From Mycobacteriales bacterium (GTDB lineage Bacteria > Actinomycetota > Actinomycetes > Mycobacteriales > QHCD01), in contig DASXJE010000054.1 of assembly GCA_036497565.1 (NCBI GenBank), forward strand, positions 1 to 39,911: a DNA stretch of 39,911 nucleotides, read 5' to 3'. Shown in pieces: positions 1 through 8,310 of the stretch (position 1 is the first letter of the stretch; each line of letters begins with the position of its first letter). The notes below the pieces were generated by a model, which saw nothing but the letters and a program-made list of their open reading frames with translations, had not been told where the DNA came from and made no database searches. A program made the position numbers and the translations under genes.

Positions 1-930
1 CGGCGCCTGGTCGCGTCGACCCGGATCGACCCGGCGGAACTCGTGCTGCCGGTCTTCGTCAAGGAGGGCGTCGACGAGCCGGTGCCGGTGTCGTCGATGC
101 CCGGAGTGGTGCAGCACACCGTCGAGTCACTGCGCCGGGCCGCGGCCGACGCGGTCGAGGCCGGCGTCGGCGGGCTGCTGCTCTTCGGCGTCCCGGCGGC
201 GAAGGATGCCGCCGGCAGCGGTGCCGACGCTGACGACGGCGTGGTGCAGCAGGCGCTGCGCAAGCTGCGGGCCGACCTCGGCGACGAGACGGTCCTGATC
301 GCCGACCTCTGCCTGTGCGAATACACCGACCACGGACACTGCGGGCCGCTGCGCGACGACGGTCAGGTCGACAACGACGCGACCCTCGAGCGTTACGCGT
401 CGGTGGCCGTGGCACAGGCCCGCGCCGGCGCACACATGGTCGCGCCCAGCGGGATGATGGACGGTCAGGTCGGAGCCATCCGGGCCGGTCTCGATACGGC
501 CGGTTTCGGGGACCAGCCGATCATGGCCTATTCGGCGAAATACGCATCGGCCTTCTACGGGCCGTTCCGGGAGGCGGCCGAGGGCGCGCCGCGCTTCGGT
601 GACCGGGCCGGCTACCAGCAGGACCCGGCCCGATCGGTGGACGAGGCGCTGCGCGAGGTCAGGCTAGACCTCGCCGAGGGCGCCGACGCGGTGATGGTCA
701 AGCCGGCGCTGGCCTACCTCGACGTCCTCTCCCGCGTGCGCGACGCCGTCGACGTACCCGTCGCGGCCTACCAGGTGTCCGGGGAATACGCCATGCTCGA
801 GGCGGCCGCGGCCCGCGGCTGGGTCGACCGCGACCGGGCGATCATGGAGACGCTGACCGCCATCCGCCGGGCCGGTGCGGACATCGTGCTGACCTACTGG
901 GCGGTCGAAGTCGCCCGCCGGCTGGGATGA
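1..930 (+). CDS. hemB: Delta-aminolevulinic acid dehydratase (porphobilinogen synthase), 5' partial
   Basis: HemB condenses two 5-aminolevulinate molecules to porphobilinogen, the second common step of cytoplasmic heme synthesis. The frame is open from base 1 and already matches the family N-terminus (RRLVASTRID, then LVLPVFVKEG), so only a few residues and the start codon lie outside the window. Visible motifs are the metal-binding cysteine cluster DLCLCEYTDHGHCG (about 307-345), APSGMMDGQVGAIR, the first active-site lysine in YSAKYAS (codon 538-540), and the Schiff-base lysine in VMVKPALAYLD (codon 700-702). The cysteine-rich site indicates the zinc-type enzyme. The stop overlaps the next start (ATGA), and hemL follows one gene later, so this is the distal part of a heme operon. 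Confidence 0.97.
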   Translation, partial: RRLVASTRIDPAELVLPVFVKEGVDEPVPVSSMPGVVQHTVESLRRAAADAVEAGVGGLLLFGVPAAKDAAGSGADADDGVVQQALRKLRADLGDETVLIADLCLCEYTDHGHCGPLRDDGQVDNDATLERYASVAVAQARAGAHMVAPSGMMDGQVGAIRAGLDTAGFGDQPIMAYSAKYASAFYGPFREAAEGAPRFGDRAGYQQDPARSVDEALREVRLDLAEGADAVMVKPALAYLDVLSRVRDAVDVPVAAYQVSGEYAMLEAAAARGWVDRDRAIMETLTAIRRAGADIVLTYWAVEVARRLG

Positions 931-1379
931 GCGACCGGCCGCCGGTCTACCGCGAGTCCGGGGCCTCGTGGCGGCTGCTCGGCGCCGTACTCGTCCTGTG
1001 GGTGATCGGCGTCGCGATCGATGCGGCATTGCCCGGCGGGTTGCACGCCTTCGGCTGGGTGCTGGTGCTGCTGGTCGCGGCCGGTGCCGTCGGGCTGGCG
1101 ACCTACGCCCGCCGGAGCGCCGGCCGGGTCGAGGTGTCGCACACCGACCTCGTCGTCGGCCGGGAGACCCTGCCGCTGTCCACAGTGGACTCGAAGTTCC
1201 TCTTCACCGACGACGCAGGCGGAGCCGCGGCCGGGGCCCGCATCCTCGGCGGGGGATCGGACCTACCCAAGGGCCGTACGCCGTTCCCGCTGCGACTGGC
1301 CGACGGGACCGTCGTCGTGGTGCCGTGCCGCGACCCGGCGGCCCTGGGGGCGGCGCTTCGTACGGCCGTCGGCAACTGA
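927..1379 (+). CDS. Small two-helix membrane protein (DUF3093/Rv0513-like)
   Basis: This 150-residue protein has two hydrophobic segments near the N-terminus (about residues 15-35 and 40-60), then a soluble C-terminal region of about 85 residues ending in [23 protein letters not shown]. It overlaps the hemB stop by 4 bases (ATGA), so it is translationally coupled. A small membrane protein sits at the same place in other actinobacteria (Rv0513 next to hemB in M. tuberculosis, from memory). The layout and the closing motif resemble DUF3093 proteins, whose function is not known. It carries one of the GTCCAC-N-GTGGAC palindromes, read as STVD near residue 87. Family assignment is tentative; that it is a real gene is well supported by coupling and position. 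Confidence 0.75.
   Translation: MSDRPPVYRESGASWRLLGAVLVLWVIGVAIDAALPGGLHAFGWVLVLLVAAGAVGLATYARRSAGRVEVSHTDLVVGRETLPLSTVDSKFLFTDDAGGAAAGARILGGGSDLPKGRTPFPLRLADGTVVVVPCRDPAALGAALRTAVGN
1178..1190. repeat. GTCCAC-A-GTGGAC palindrome, copy 1
   Basis: A perfect 6+1+6 inverted repeat inside the small membrane gene next to hemB, read in frame as Ser-Thr-Val-Asp. The same palindrome with a variable centre occurs at 4201, 16230 and 16694. Confidence 0.8.
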
Positions 1380-1392
1380 CAGACTGGAGGCC

Positions 1393-2718
1393 ATGACCTA
1401 CCCCGAGGACGCGCCCGCCTCACAGCAGTTGTTCGATCGGGCACAGGCGGTCACGCCGGGAGGGGTCAATTCGCCGGTCCGCGCCTTTCGCGCCGTCGGC
1501 GGCACACCCCGGTTCATGACCAGCGGTCACGGCGCCTACCTCACCGACGCCGACGGCCGCGAATACGTCGACCTGGTGGGCTCATGGGGCCCGATGATCC
1601 TCGGGCACGCGCATCCCGCGGTCGTCGAAGCGGTGCAGCAGGCCGCTGCGCATGGCACGTCGTTCGGTACGCCGTCCGCCGGCGAGGTCGAGCTCGCCGA
1701 GGAGATCGTCGCGCGGGTCGCCCCGGTGGAGCAGGTCCGGCTGGTCAACTCTGGTACCGAGGCGACGATGTCGGCGATCCGGCTGGCCCGCGGGGTGACC
1801 GGCCGGGGAAAGGTCGTGAAATTCGCCGGCTGCTACCACGGGCACGTCGACGCGCTGCTCGCCGCGGCGGGTTCGGGCGTCGCGACCTTCGCCCTGCCCG
1901 ACACTCCGGGCGTGACCGGCGCCCAGGCCTCCGACACGATCGTCCTTCCCTACAACGACGTGGCCGCAGTCGAATCCGCGTTCGCGGTGCACGGCGATGA
2001 GATCGCCTGCGTCATCACCGAAGCGGCGGCGGCCAACATGGGCGTGGTCCCGCCGCTGGACGGCTTCAATTCGCGGTTGCGTGAGATCACCAGCCGGCAC
2101 GGGGCGCTGCTCGTCGTCGACGAGGTCATGACGGGGTTCCGGGTGTCGCCGGCCGGCTGGTACGGCGTCGATCCGGTCGACGCCGACCTGTTCACCTTCG
2201 GCAAGGTGATGGGCGGCGGCCTGCCGGCCGCGGCGTTCGGCGGCCGGGCCGACGTCATGGCCTACCTCGCCCCGGCCGGGCCGGTCTACCAGGCCGGCAC
2301 GCTGTCCGGAAACCCGATCGCGGTGGCCGCCGGCGTCACGACGCTGCGGCACTGCACCCCCGAGATCTACCCGCGGCTGGATGCGACCGCGGCTCAGGTC
2401 GCGGCGCTGGCCTCGCAGGCGTTGGCGAAAGAGGGTGTGCCGCACCGGGTCCAGACCGCGGGCAGCCTCTTCTCCGTGTTCTTCGCCGAGGAGCGGGTGC
2501 GCGACTACGACGACGCGCGCCGGCAGGACGTACGCCCGTTCGCGGCGTTCTTCCACGCCATGCTCGCCCGCGGCGTCTACCTGCCGCCATCGGCCTTCGA
2601 GGCGTGGTTCGTGTCGGTCGCCCACGACGACCGGGCGCTCGAGCGGATCGCCGACGCGCTGCCCGAGGCCGCCCGGGCCGCCGCCGAGGTCGCCGCCACG
2701 CCGCGGGACGACCGGTGA
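1393..2718 (+). CDS. hemL: Glutamate-1-semialdehyde 2,1-aminomutase
   Basis: HemL is a PLP enzyme that converts glutamate-1-semialdehyde to 5-aminolevulinate, the entry point of the C5 heme pathway; its product feeds HemB. The start at 1393 is chosen because it follows a GGAGG (1386-1390) and gives the family N-terminus ([20 protein letters not shown]); the frame is open further upstream but is not HemL-like there. At 441 residues it has the usual length. Motifs include [47 protein letters not shown], the PLP lysine in [12 protein letters not shown] (residue 271) and [12 protein letters not shown], all typical of class III aminotransferases of the GSAM type. It lies 13 bases after the preceding stop and overlaps the following GTG by 4 bases. 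Confidence 0.97.
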   Translation: MTYPEDAPASQQLFDRAQAVTPGGVNSPVRAFRAVGGTPRFMTSGHGAYLTDADGREYVDLVGSWGPMILGHAHPAVVEAVQQAAAHGTSFGTPSAGEVELAEEIVARVAPVEQVRLVNSGTEATMSAIRLARGVTGRGKVVKFAGCYHGHVDALLAAAGSGVATFALPDTPGVTGAQASDTIVLPYNDVAAVESAFAVHGDEIACVITEAAAANMGVVPPLDGFNSRLREITSRHGALLVVDEVMTGFRVSPAGWYGVDPVDADLFTFGKVMGGGLPAAAFGGRADVMAYLAPAGPVYQAGTLSGNPIAVAAGVTTLRHCTPEIYPRLDATAAQVAALASQALAKEGVPHRVQTAGSLFSVFFAEERVRDYDDARRQDVRPFAAFFHAMLARGVYLPPSAFEAWFVSVAHDDRALERIADALPEAARAAAEVAATPRDDR

Positions 2719-3347
2719 CCCGCACGGTCGTGCACCTGCTGCGTCACGGCGAGGTCGACAACCCCAAAGGCGTGCTCTACGGCCGGTTGCCCGACTACCA
2801 CCTGTCGGCCGCCGGTAAGGAGATGGCGGAGAAAGCGGCGCGGGCGCTGGGCACCCGCGACATCACCTATCTCGTCTCGAGTCCGCTGGAGCGGGCGCAG
2901 GAGACGGCGGCGCCGATCGCGACGGCGTTCGGTCTCGATGTCGCCCTGGACGGCCGGTTGATCGAGCCGGCCAACGCCTTCGAGGGGATGAAGTTCGGCG
3001 TGGGCGACGGATCGCTGCGCCACCCGGCCAACTGGCCGAAGCTCTACAACCCGTTCCGGCCGTCCTGGGGCGAGCCCTACGCCGACATCGCCGCCCGGAT
3101 GCTCGAGGCGGTGGGCGCGGCGCGGGCGGCTGCCGAGGGTCACGAGGCGGTCTGCGTCAGCCACCAACTGCCGATCTGGACACTGCGGCGCCGGCTCGAG
3201 GGCAAGCGGCTCTGGCACCACCCGCAGCGCCGGGAATGCGGCCTGGCGTCGCTGACCAGCGTGATCTACGACGACGACGAGATCCGGGGCGTCGAATACA
3301 CCGAACCAGCCGGGCCGACCCCGGCGGAGGCCACCCCGGGCGCGTGA
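2715..3347 (+). CDS. Histidine phosphatase (phosphoglycerate-mutase-like) family protein
   Basis: This 210-residue protein belongs to the histidine phosphatase superfamily. The catalytic motif is near the N-terminus ([12 protein letters not shown], residues 8-19; His in RHG), with [11 protein letters not shown] as the second conserved arginine motif and [14 protein letters not shown] as the C-terminal active-site histidine. The GTG start overlaps the hemL stop (GTGA) and places RHG at the normal distance from the N-terminus. The Rv0525 position in M. tuberculosis, between hemL and a thioredoxin, is the same (from memory). The substrate is unknown; I infer neither mutase activity nor a heme role from the sequence. 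The stop at 3347 leaves 60 bases before the next gene, so the cytochrome c genes may have their own promoter. Confidence 0.88.
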   Translation: MTRTVVHLLRHGEVDNPKGVLYGRLPDYHLSAAGKEMAEKAARALGTRDITYLVSSPLERAQETAAPIATAFGLDVALDGRLIEPANAFEGMKFGVGDGSLRHPANWPKLYNPFRPSWGEPYADIAARMLEAVGAARAAAEGHEAVCVSHQLPIWTLRRRLEGKRLWHHPQRRECGLASLTSVIYDDDEIRGVEYTEPAGPTPAEATPGA

Positions 3348-3407
3348 TCGACAGCGCGGTGGTCACACTGGACGACGACGCACCACCGCGCAGGAAAGGC
3401 CCCCCGT

Positions 3408-4019
3408 ATGTCCGTCGCCGTACGCCGTCGCCTGGCTGCGGCGATGATCGGCACGGCCCTGGCCGGCGGTGCACTCTCCTCCCTGTCGGCCTGCTCGACC
3501 GGCGCCGACGCCGTGGACCAGACCGCGGGCGGTGACTTCCGGTTCGTGGCCGGGACCGACACCGGCAAGGCGATCCCGGTGGCCGCCCGCAAGGCGGCGC
3601 CCGACTTCTCCGGGCAGACCCTCGACGGGAAGACGGTGTCGTTGCGCGACTACCGCGGCAAGACCCTGGTGCTGAACTTCTGGGGGTCGTGGTGCGCGCC
3701 CTGCCGGGTCGAGGCCCCCGACCTGGAGACGGTCTACAAGGAGGACGCCTCGCGCGGGCTTCGGGTGCTCGGCGTGGACGTCAAGGAGGCCGACAAGCAG
3801 TTCGCCACGTCGTTCATCCGCAACAAGGCGCTGACCTACCCGAGCCTGTGGGATCCCGACGGCCGCACCGCGCTCTCCTTCCGCAACTACCCGCCCAATT
3901 CCATCCCGTCCACGATCGTCATCGACGGCAACGGCAGGGTCGCCGCCGTACACCTCGGGCCGCTGCTCGCGCCCGATCTGCGCACCATCGTCGACCCGAT
4001 CCTGAGGCAGCAGCAGTGA
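3408..4019 (+). CDS. resA: ResA-like thioredoxin-fold lipoprotein (TlpA family)
   Basis: A membrane-anchored, extracytoplasmic thiol-disulfide protein of 203 residues. It has a lipoprotein signal: positive RRR start, hydrophobic stretch and LSAC lipobox with Cys29 as the acylation site. After a linker comes a thioredoxin domain with the redox motif WCAPC (Trp95, Cys96, Cys99) and PSTIVIDGNGRVAAVH with the cis-proline region. In cytochrome c system II, ResA keeps apocytochrome CXXCH cysteines reduced for heme attachment. The ATG at 3408 follows AGGAAAGG (3392-3399). CcdA starts within its stop codon, and ResB and CcsA follow, so the context fits exactly. Other TlpA-like roles are possible but less likely here. 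Confidence 0.92.
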   Translation: MSVAVRRRLAAAMIGTALAGGALSSLSACSTGADAVDQTAGGDFRFVAGTDTGKAIPVAARKAAPDFSGQTLDGKTVSLRDYRGKTLVLNFWGSWCAPCRVEAPDLETVYKEDASRGLRVLGVDVKEADKQFATSFIRNKALTYPSLWDPDGRTALSFRNYPPNSIPSTIVIDGNGRVAAVHLGPLLAPDLRTIVDPILRQQQ

Positions 4020-4888
4020 CCGCCGCGGCCGGAGTGGGCACGAGCCTCGCGCACGCCGTCACCGACGGACCGCTGATCGTCGGCGCCCTCATCGCCGCGC
4101 TCGCCGGCCTGGTGAGCTTCCTCTCCCCGTGCGTGCTGCCGCTGGTCCCCGGATACCTCTCCTACGTCACCGGACTCGCCGGGACCCAGCAGGCCACGGA
4201 GTCCACCGTGGACTCCACAGCGGAACCCGCCACCGAGCCAACCGGGGGCGGCGGATCCGCGGTGGCGACGGCGACCACGACGACCCGCACCCGCAGCGGC
4301 ACCCGCGGCCGAACCTTCGCTGGCGCGGCACTTTTCGTGCTCGGTTTCACTGTCGTGTTCGTCTCTTACGGCGCGGCGTTCGGCGGGCTCGGCCGGGCCC
4401 TCTTCGCCCACCAGCGGGTGATCGAGCAGGTGCTCGGTGCGGTCACGGTGCTGCTCGGACTGGCCTTCCTGGGGTTCTTCCCCGGCGCGCAGCGTGAGCT
4501 TCGCCTGCACCGGCTGCCGTCGGCCGGCCTGCTCGGCGCACCGCTGCTCGGCGTGGTCTTCGGACTCGGCTGGACGCCGTGCGTCGGTCCGACGCTCGGC
4601 GCCGTGCAGACACTGGCGTTCAGCAGCGCGAGCGCCGGGCGCGGGGCACTGCTGTCCGTCGCCTACTGCGTCGGCCTGGGCGTGCCGTTCGTCCTCGCCG
4701 CCTTCGGCTTCCGTTGGCTGGTCGGCACTTTCGCCGCCGTACGCCGCCACTCGATGTGGGTCACCCGGGTCGGCGGCGTGCTGCTCGTCATCCTCGGAGT
4801 GCTCGTCCTGACCGGCTGGTGGGACGAGCTGATGGCCTACCTGCGGGCCTGGGCCGGCACCCACAGCGGCCTCGGGACCTCCCTGTGA
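4016..4888 (+). CDS. ccdA: Cytochrome c biogenesis protein CcdA (DsbD-like transmembrane thiol reductase)
   Basis: CcdA is a polytopic membrane protein that passes electrons from cytoplasmic thioredoxin to ResA-type proteins. The GTG at 4016 overlaps the resA stop (GTGA) and gives a 290-residue protein whose first helix carries the family motif SFLSPCVLPLVPGYLSYVTG (Cys39); the partner cysteine is in GWTPCVGP (Cys189). About six membrane segments are seen. Between helices 1 and 2 there is an extra hydrophilic, Thr/Ser/Gly-rich stretch of about 45 residues (roughly 62-105) ending in basic residues; that part is low complexity and likely a disordered loop. One GTCCAC-N-GTGGAC palindrome lies within this loop. 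ResB starts in its stop codon. Confidence 0.94.
   Translation: MTAAAGVGTSLAHAVTDGPLIVGALIAALAGLVSFLSPCVLPLVPGYLSYVTGLAGTQQATESTVDSTAEPATEPTGGGGSAVATATTTTRTRSGTRGRTFAGAALFVLGFTVVFVSYGAAFGGLGRALFAHQRVIEQVLGAVTVLLGLAFLGFFPGAQRELRLHRLPSAGLLGAPLLGVVFGLGWTPCVGPTLGAVQTLAFSSASAGRGALLSVAYCVGLGVPFVLAAFGFRWLVGTFAAVRRHSMWVTRVGGVLLVILGVLVLTGWWDELMAYLRAWAGTHSGLGTSL
4201..4213. repeat. GTCCAC-C-GTGGAC palindrome, copy 2
   Basis: A perfect 6+1+6 inverted repeat inside the low-complexity loop of ccdA, read in frame as Ser-Thr-Val-Asp. The next bases (CTCCACAGCGG) partly repeat the left arm. Confidence 0.8.
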
Positions 4889-6513
4889 CGACCGTTCGCG
4901 GCGGGGAGCAGGCGGCATCCGACGCCGCGACCCGGCTGTCGACCCAGCCGACTCCACCGGAGTCGGCGCCCCGGCCGCGGCGGCGGGCCCTCGCGCCGCT
5001 GGTCCGCGCCTGGCGGCGCCTGACGAGCATGCGCACGGCACTGGTCCTGCTCTTTCTGCTCGCCCTCGCCGCCGTGCCGGGCTCCCTGCTCCCGCAGCGG
5101 GCGCTCAACCCGACCAAGGTCGACACCTACCTCACGCAGCATCCGTCGCTCGGCCCGATCCTCGACCGGTTGTCGCTGTTCGACGTCTTCGCCGCGCCGT
5201 GGTTCGCGGCGATCTACCTGCTCCTCTTCATCTCCCTGATCGGCTGCCTGGTACCGCGCATCCGCCTGCACACCAAGGCATTGCGGGCGGCGCCGCCACG
5301 CGCGCCGCGGCATCTCGGACGGCTGCCCGAGTCGACGTCCTACGCCGGCGACGGCGATCCGGCGGCGCTCGGTGACTCCGCGCGGACCGCACTGCGGCGG
5401 GACCGCTGGCGGGTCGTCACCCGCGAGGAACCGGGCGGCGTCGTCACGCTGAGCGCGGAAAAGGGCTATCTGCGGGAGACCGGCAACCTGCTCTTCCACG
5501 TCGCGTTGACCGCACTGCTGGTCGCCGTCGCCATCGGCAAGCTGTGGGGATATTCGGGCTCGGTGCTGGTGCAGGAGGGTGACGGCTTCTGCAACACGGT
5601 CCAGCAGTACGACTCGTTCCGTCCAGGTCGCGAGGTCAGCGGAAGCGCGCTGGCGCCGTTCTGCATGAACCTGAATAAGTTCACGGCGAGCTACGAGCCG
5701 GACGGAACCGCCGAGCAGTTTCGGGCCGCGATCCACTACACGAAAGGGCTGTCGACCCAGACGCACAGCGACGTGCTCCAGGTGAACCATCCGCTGCGGA
5801 TGGAAGGGCTGCGGCTCTATCTGCTCGGGCACGGCTACTCGCCGGTCTTCACCGTGCGCGACCCCAGCGGGCAGGTCTTCAACCGGGTGCCGGCGCCGTT
5901 CCTGCCGCAGAACTCGAACTTCTTCTCGCAGGGCGCGCTCAAGCTTCCGGATGCCAAGCCGAAGCAAATTGCCCTTGACGGTGCCTTCGCGCCGACCGCC
6001 GCCGTCGCCGGCGGCGTGCTCACCTCCACGTCACCAACACCGAAGGCGCCGGCGGTCGCGATCTTCGTCTACGAAGGTGATCTCGGGGTCGACAGCGGCG
6101 CGCCGCAGTCGGTGTATTCGATCGACCGGCAACAGCTGCAGAACGGCGCGCTCAAGCAGGTGGGGCAGAAGAACCTCGCCGTCGGCCAGACCTACCGGCT
6201 GGCCGACGGCACCTCGATCAGGTTCGACGGCTACAAGCAGTGGGCCAGCCTGCAGGTCTCCCGGGACCCGGCACAGGACGCCGTGCTCGGCGCGGCCATC
6301 GCCATCGTCCTCGGTCTCCTGCTGTCGCTGCGGATCCGGCGCCGCCGGCTGTGGCTGCGGCTGACCCCGATCGACGAGCCGGACGGGCGGCGTCGTACGG
6401 TGGTCGACGCTGGAGGGCTCGCCCGCACCGACGCCGGAGTCTTTTCCCAGGAGTTCCGCCGGACCACCGGGCGACTGCGCGATCCTTCCGCCGAGGCGCA
6501 AGGGAAGGACTGA
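4885..6513 (+). CDS. resB: Cytochrome c biogenesis protein ResB
   Basis: ResB (Ccs1) forms with CcsA the heme-export and cytochrome c synthetase complex of system II. The GTG at 4885 overlaps the ccdA stop (GTGA), giving 542 residues. The N-terminal 45 residues are polar and Pro/Arg-rich, followed by the typical RRLTSMRTALVLLFLLALAA helix, VPGSLLPQR, a second helix (IYLLLFISLIGCLVPR), a third around GNLLFHVALTALLVAVAIG, a large extracytoplasmic domain, and a last helix near residue 475 (AVLGAAIAIVLGLLLSL) before a basic cytoplasmic tail. This is the usual ResB topology. The reading matches Rv0528 in position. CcsA starts 3 bases after its stop. Confidence 0.93.
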   Translation: MTTVRGGEQAASDAATRLSTQPTPPESAPRPRRRALAPLVRAWRRLTSMRTALVLLFLLALAAVPGSLLPQRALNPTKVDTYLTQHPSLGPILDRLSLFDVFAAPWFAAIYLLLFISLIGCLVPRIRLHTKALRAAPPRAPRHLGRLPESTSYAGDGDPAALGDSARTALRRDRWRVVTREEPGGVVTLSAEKGYLRETGNLLFHVALTALLVAVAIGKLWGYSGSVLVQEGDGFCNTVQQYDSFRPGREVSGSALAPFCMNLNKFTASYEPDGTAEQFRAAIHYTKGLSTQTHSDVLQVNHPLRMEGLRLYLLGHGYSPVFTVRDPSGQVFNRVPAPFLPQNSNFFSQGALKLPDAKPKQIALDGAFAPTAAVAGGVLTSTSPTPKAPAVAIFVYEGDLGVDSGAPQSVYSIDRQQLQNGALKQVGQKNLAVGQTYRLADGTSIRFDGYKQWASLQVSRDPAQDAVLGAAIAIVLGLLLSLRIRRRRLWLRLTPIDEPDGRRRTVVDAGGLARTDAGVFSQEFRRTTGRLRDPSAEAQGKD

Positions 6514-6516
6514 CCC

Positions 6517-7551
6517 GTGGTCCCGAGCACAACACTCGCCGATCTGTCGAACACGCTGTTCACGACCGCGATCGCCGTCTACAGCCTGGCGATGGTCTGC
6601 TTCTGCGGCGAATACGCCTTCGGACGGCGTGGGCGGGTCGCCCGCACCAGCGTGTCGGCCGTCCCGGCCGAGGCTCCGGTGCTGGTGGGCGCCGGCGGAA
6701 CCGCCCCGGGCACCCTGCCCCCGGCCGACCGGAAGAGCCCGATACGCCCCACCCGCCGGTTCCGTGGCCCGGGCCGGGCCGCCGGCCGGTTCGGTCGCGC
6801 GGCGATCGGGCTGACCGTGCTCGGCGCGCTGTTGCACGCCGGGTCGATCTCCATCCGCGGCGCAGCGGTCGACCGGGTGCCGTGGGGAAACATGTACGAG
6901 TTCTCCTCGGCTGTCGGGCTCGTCGCGGTCGTGGCGTTCGTGGTGCTGCTCGTGCGGCAGCCGGCGCTGCGGCACCTCGGGGCCTTCGTGCTGCTGCCGG
7001 TCATCGTGGTGATGTTCCTCGCCGGCACCGTGCTCTACGCCAAGGCGGAGCCGCTCGTACCGGCGCTGCACTCCTACTGGCTCGCGATCCACGTCAGCGC
7101 GGCGGCCCTCGCGACCGGCATCTTCATGGTCAGCGGAGTCGCGACGACGCTCTACCTCATCCGGTCGCGCTGGGACGTCGCGGTCGCGGTGGGTCGCACG
7201 CCGCGCTTCCCCGTCTCACTGGGGTCCCGCCTGCCCGACGCGGATTCCCTGGATCGGATGGCCTACCGCACGATCGCCTTCGGCTTCCCGATCTGGACCT
7301 TCGGCATCATCTGCGGGGCGATCTGGGCGGAAGCGGCCTGGGGCCGCTACTGGGGCTGGGACCCGAAGGAGACCTGGGCGTTCATCGCCTGGGTGATCTA
7401 CGCGGCCTACCTGCACGCCCGGGCGACGGCCGGCTGGAAGGGCACCCGCGCGGCCACCATCAACCTGCTCGGGTTCGGCGCGATGACGTTCAACTTCTTC
7501 GTCGTCAACATCGTGATCTCGGGCCTGCACTCCTACGCCGGCCTGAACTGA
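6517..7551 (+). CDS. ccsA: Cytochrome c heme lyase component CcsA (CcsB-type)
   Basis: CcsA/CcsB is the heme-handling subunit of the system II synthetase. The GTG start at 6517 is preceded by AAGGGAAGGA (6500-6509), a good ribosome binding site, and lies 3 bases after the resB stop. The 344-residue protein has a first helix at the N-terminus, a polar Pro/Arg-rich loop (about 30-85), then a block of helices ending in the signature WGRYWGWDPKETWAFIAW, the tryptophan-rich heme-binding motif, followed by conserved histidine HARATAGWKG and a last helix with LLGFGAMTFNFFVVNIVI. Conserved histidines in LHAGSI and LHSYW are in place. It ends the cytochrome c operon; a tandem duplication covers its stop codon. 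Confidence 0.94.
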   Translation: MVPSTTLADLSNTLFTTAIAVYSLAMVCFCGEYAFGRRGRVARTSVSAVPAEAPVLVGAGGTAPGTLPPADRKSPIRPTRRFRGPGRAAGRFGRAAIGLTVLGALLHAGSISIRGAAVDRVPWGNMYEFSSAVGLVAVVAFVVLLVRQPALRHLGAFVLLPVIVVMFLAGTVLYAKAEPLVPALHSYWLAIHVSAAALATGIFMVSGVATTLYLIRSRWDVAVAVGRTPRFPVSLGSRLPDADSLDRMAYRTIAFGFPIWTFGIICGAIWAEAAWGRYWGWDPKETWAFIAWVIYAAYLHARATAGWKGTRAATINLLGFGAMTFNFFVVNIVISGLHSYAGLN

Positions 7552-7577
7552 CGGCCTGAACTGACGGCTTGAACGCA
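7539..7577. repeat. 13-bp tandem repeat across the ccsA stop codon
   Basis: The unit CGGCCTGAACTGA occurs twice without a gap (7539-7551 and 7552-7564), followed by a degenerate third unit (7565-7577). The first copy contains the ccsA stop. It looks like a small local duplication; no function is implied. Confidence 0.85.
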
Positions 7578-7600
7578 TAGGGCGCCGATCGCGGCGCCTA
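7578..7600. terminator. Candidate bidirectional terminator between ccsA and the opposing small gene
   Basis: The hairpin has arms TAGGGCGCCG and CGGCGCCTA (one bulged G) and loop ATCG, between two convergent stop codons (ccsA ends 7551, the minus-strand gene ends 7604). No strong T-run follows, as is common for actinobacterial terminators. Position and symmetry support the call; efficiency is unknown. Confidence 0.55.
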
Positions 7601-7603
7601 AAG

Positions 7604-7801
7604 TCAGCTGGTGGTGTCGTCGTCGCTGCGTGGGCGGCGGGACAGCTCACGCAGGAAGTCCGGGTCGTCGTCGGGCGCCAGTGGGCGCCGGGACGAGCGG
7701 GGAGCCTGCCGGCTCGGCCGGTTTGACTGGGCTGCACCGACGAGACGCCACAGCGCGACGATCAATGCGGCTACTACGAGTACCGCGACGAGGCCAACCA
7801 C
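7604..7801 (-). CDS. Small single-pass membrane protein, hypothetical
   Basis: A 65-residue reading frame with one N-terminal membrane helix (MVGLVAVLVVAALIVALWRL) followed by a basic, then acidic, polar tail rich in Arg, Pro and Asp (DDDPDFLRELSRRP). The GTG start at 7801 is preceded on its strand by GAGGAG three bases upstream, a good but close ribosome binding site. It is convergent with ccsA, separated from it by a terminator-like hairpin, and lies 71 bases downstream of the BldC-like gene on the same strand, so the two may share a transcript. Small membrane proteins of this design are often overlooked. I do not recognise a family; the helix, start signals and fit into the gap are the support. 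Confidence 0.55.
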   Translation of the reverse strand: MVGLVAVLVVAALIVALWRLVGAAQSNRPSRQAPRSSRRPLAPDDDPDFLRELSRRPRSDDDTTS

Positions 7802-7872
7802 CTGCTCCTCACCCCCTGACCTCTGCAGCCTATCCGGTACGGCGCGCTACCGCGCGGCAGGCCGGGGCGGGG

Positions 7873-8139
7873 TCAGTTCTGCTGAGGCTGCGCAGGAGGA
7901 CTCTCGTCCTCGCCGGAGAGCTCTTCGAGGAGCGCCTGGACCTCGGATTCGAGGAATCGGCGGTGCCCACCCGGCGTACGGATGCTGTGAATTCGCCCGG
8001 CGGCCGCCCACCGGGTCACCGTCTTCGGGTCGACGCGAAACAGTGCCGCGACCTCCCCCGGTGTCATGAGTCGCTCCCGTGGATCCATGGTCCCCCCAGG
8101 TGTCATCGGGGTCACGAGGTGGCGACTGACGGTGGCCAT
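7873..8139 (-). CDS. bldC: BldC-like MerR-family DNA-binding regulator
   Basis: A small winged-helix DNA-binding protein of the BldC family. The core LMTPGEVAALFRVDPKTVTRW followed by AAAGRIHSIRTPGGHRRF closely matches Streptomyces BldC, a MerR-like protein of about 68 residues that lacks an effector domain and binds DNA as head-to-tail oligomers to control developmental genes. The start at 8139 is chosen because AGGAGA lies 6 bases upstream; it gives 88 residues. The frame stays open to 8193, and internal ATGs (at residues 12 and 18 of this call) could give shorter forms nearer the Streptomyces length. The C-terminal tail after the wing is acidic and Gln/Pro-rich. Whether the bacterium differentiates cannot be judged here; close homologues also occur in non-sporulating actinobacteria. 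Confidence 0.88.
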   Translation of the reverse strand: MATVSRHLVTPMTPGGTMDPRERLMTPGEVAALFRVDPKTVTRWAAAGRIHSIRTPGGHRRFLESEVQALLEELSGEDESPPAQPQQN

Positions 8140-8310
8140 CGGCGTCTCCTGTTGCGCCCGTACGGACTGCTGTTGTGGCGATGAGTACAACACCCGGAAT
8201 GGTGGTGTGTCTCGGGAATGGGCGAGTCGATGGCGTCCTTCGCGGGGCCAATGGCCGAATAATCCGAGTGCATCACGCTAAGTACGCCGACGTATCCTCG
8301 GTGTCACCAA

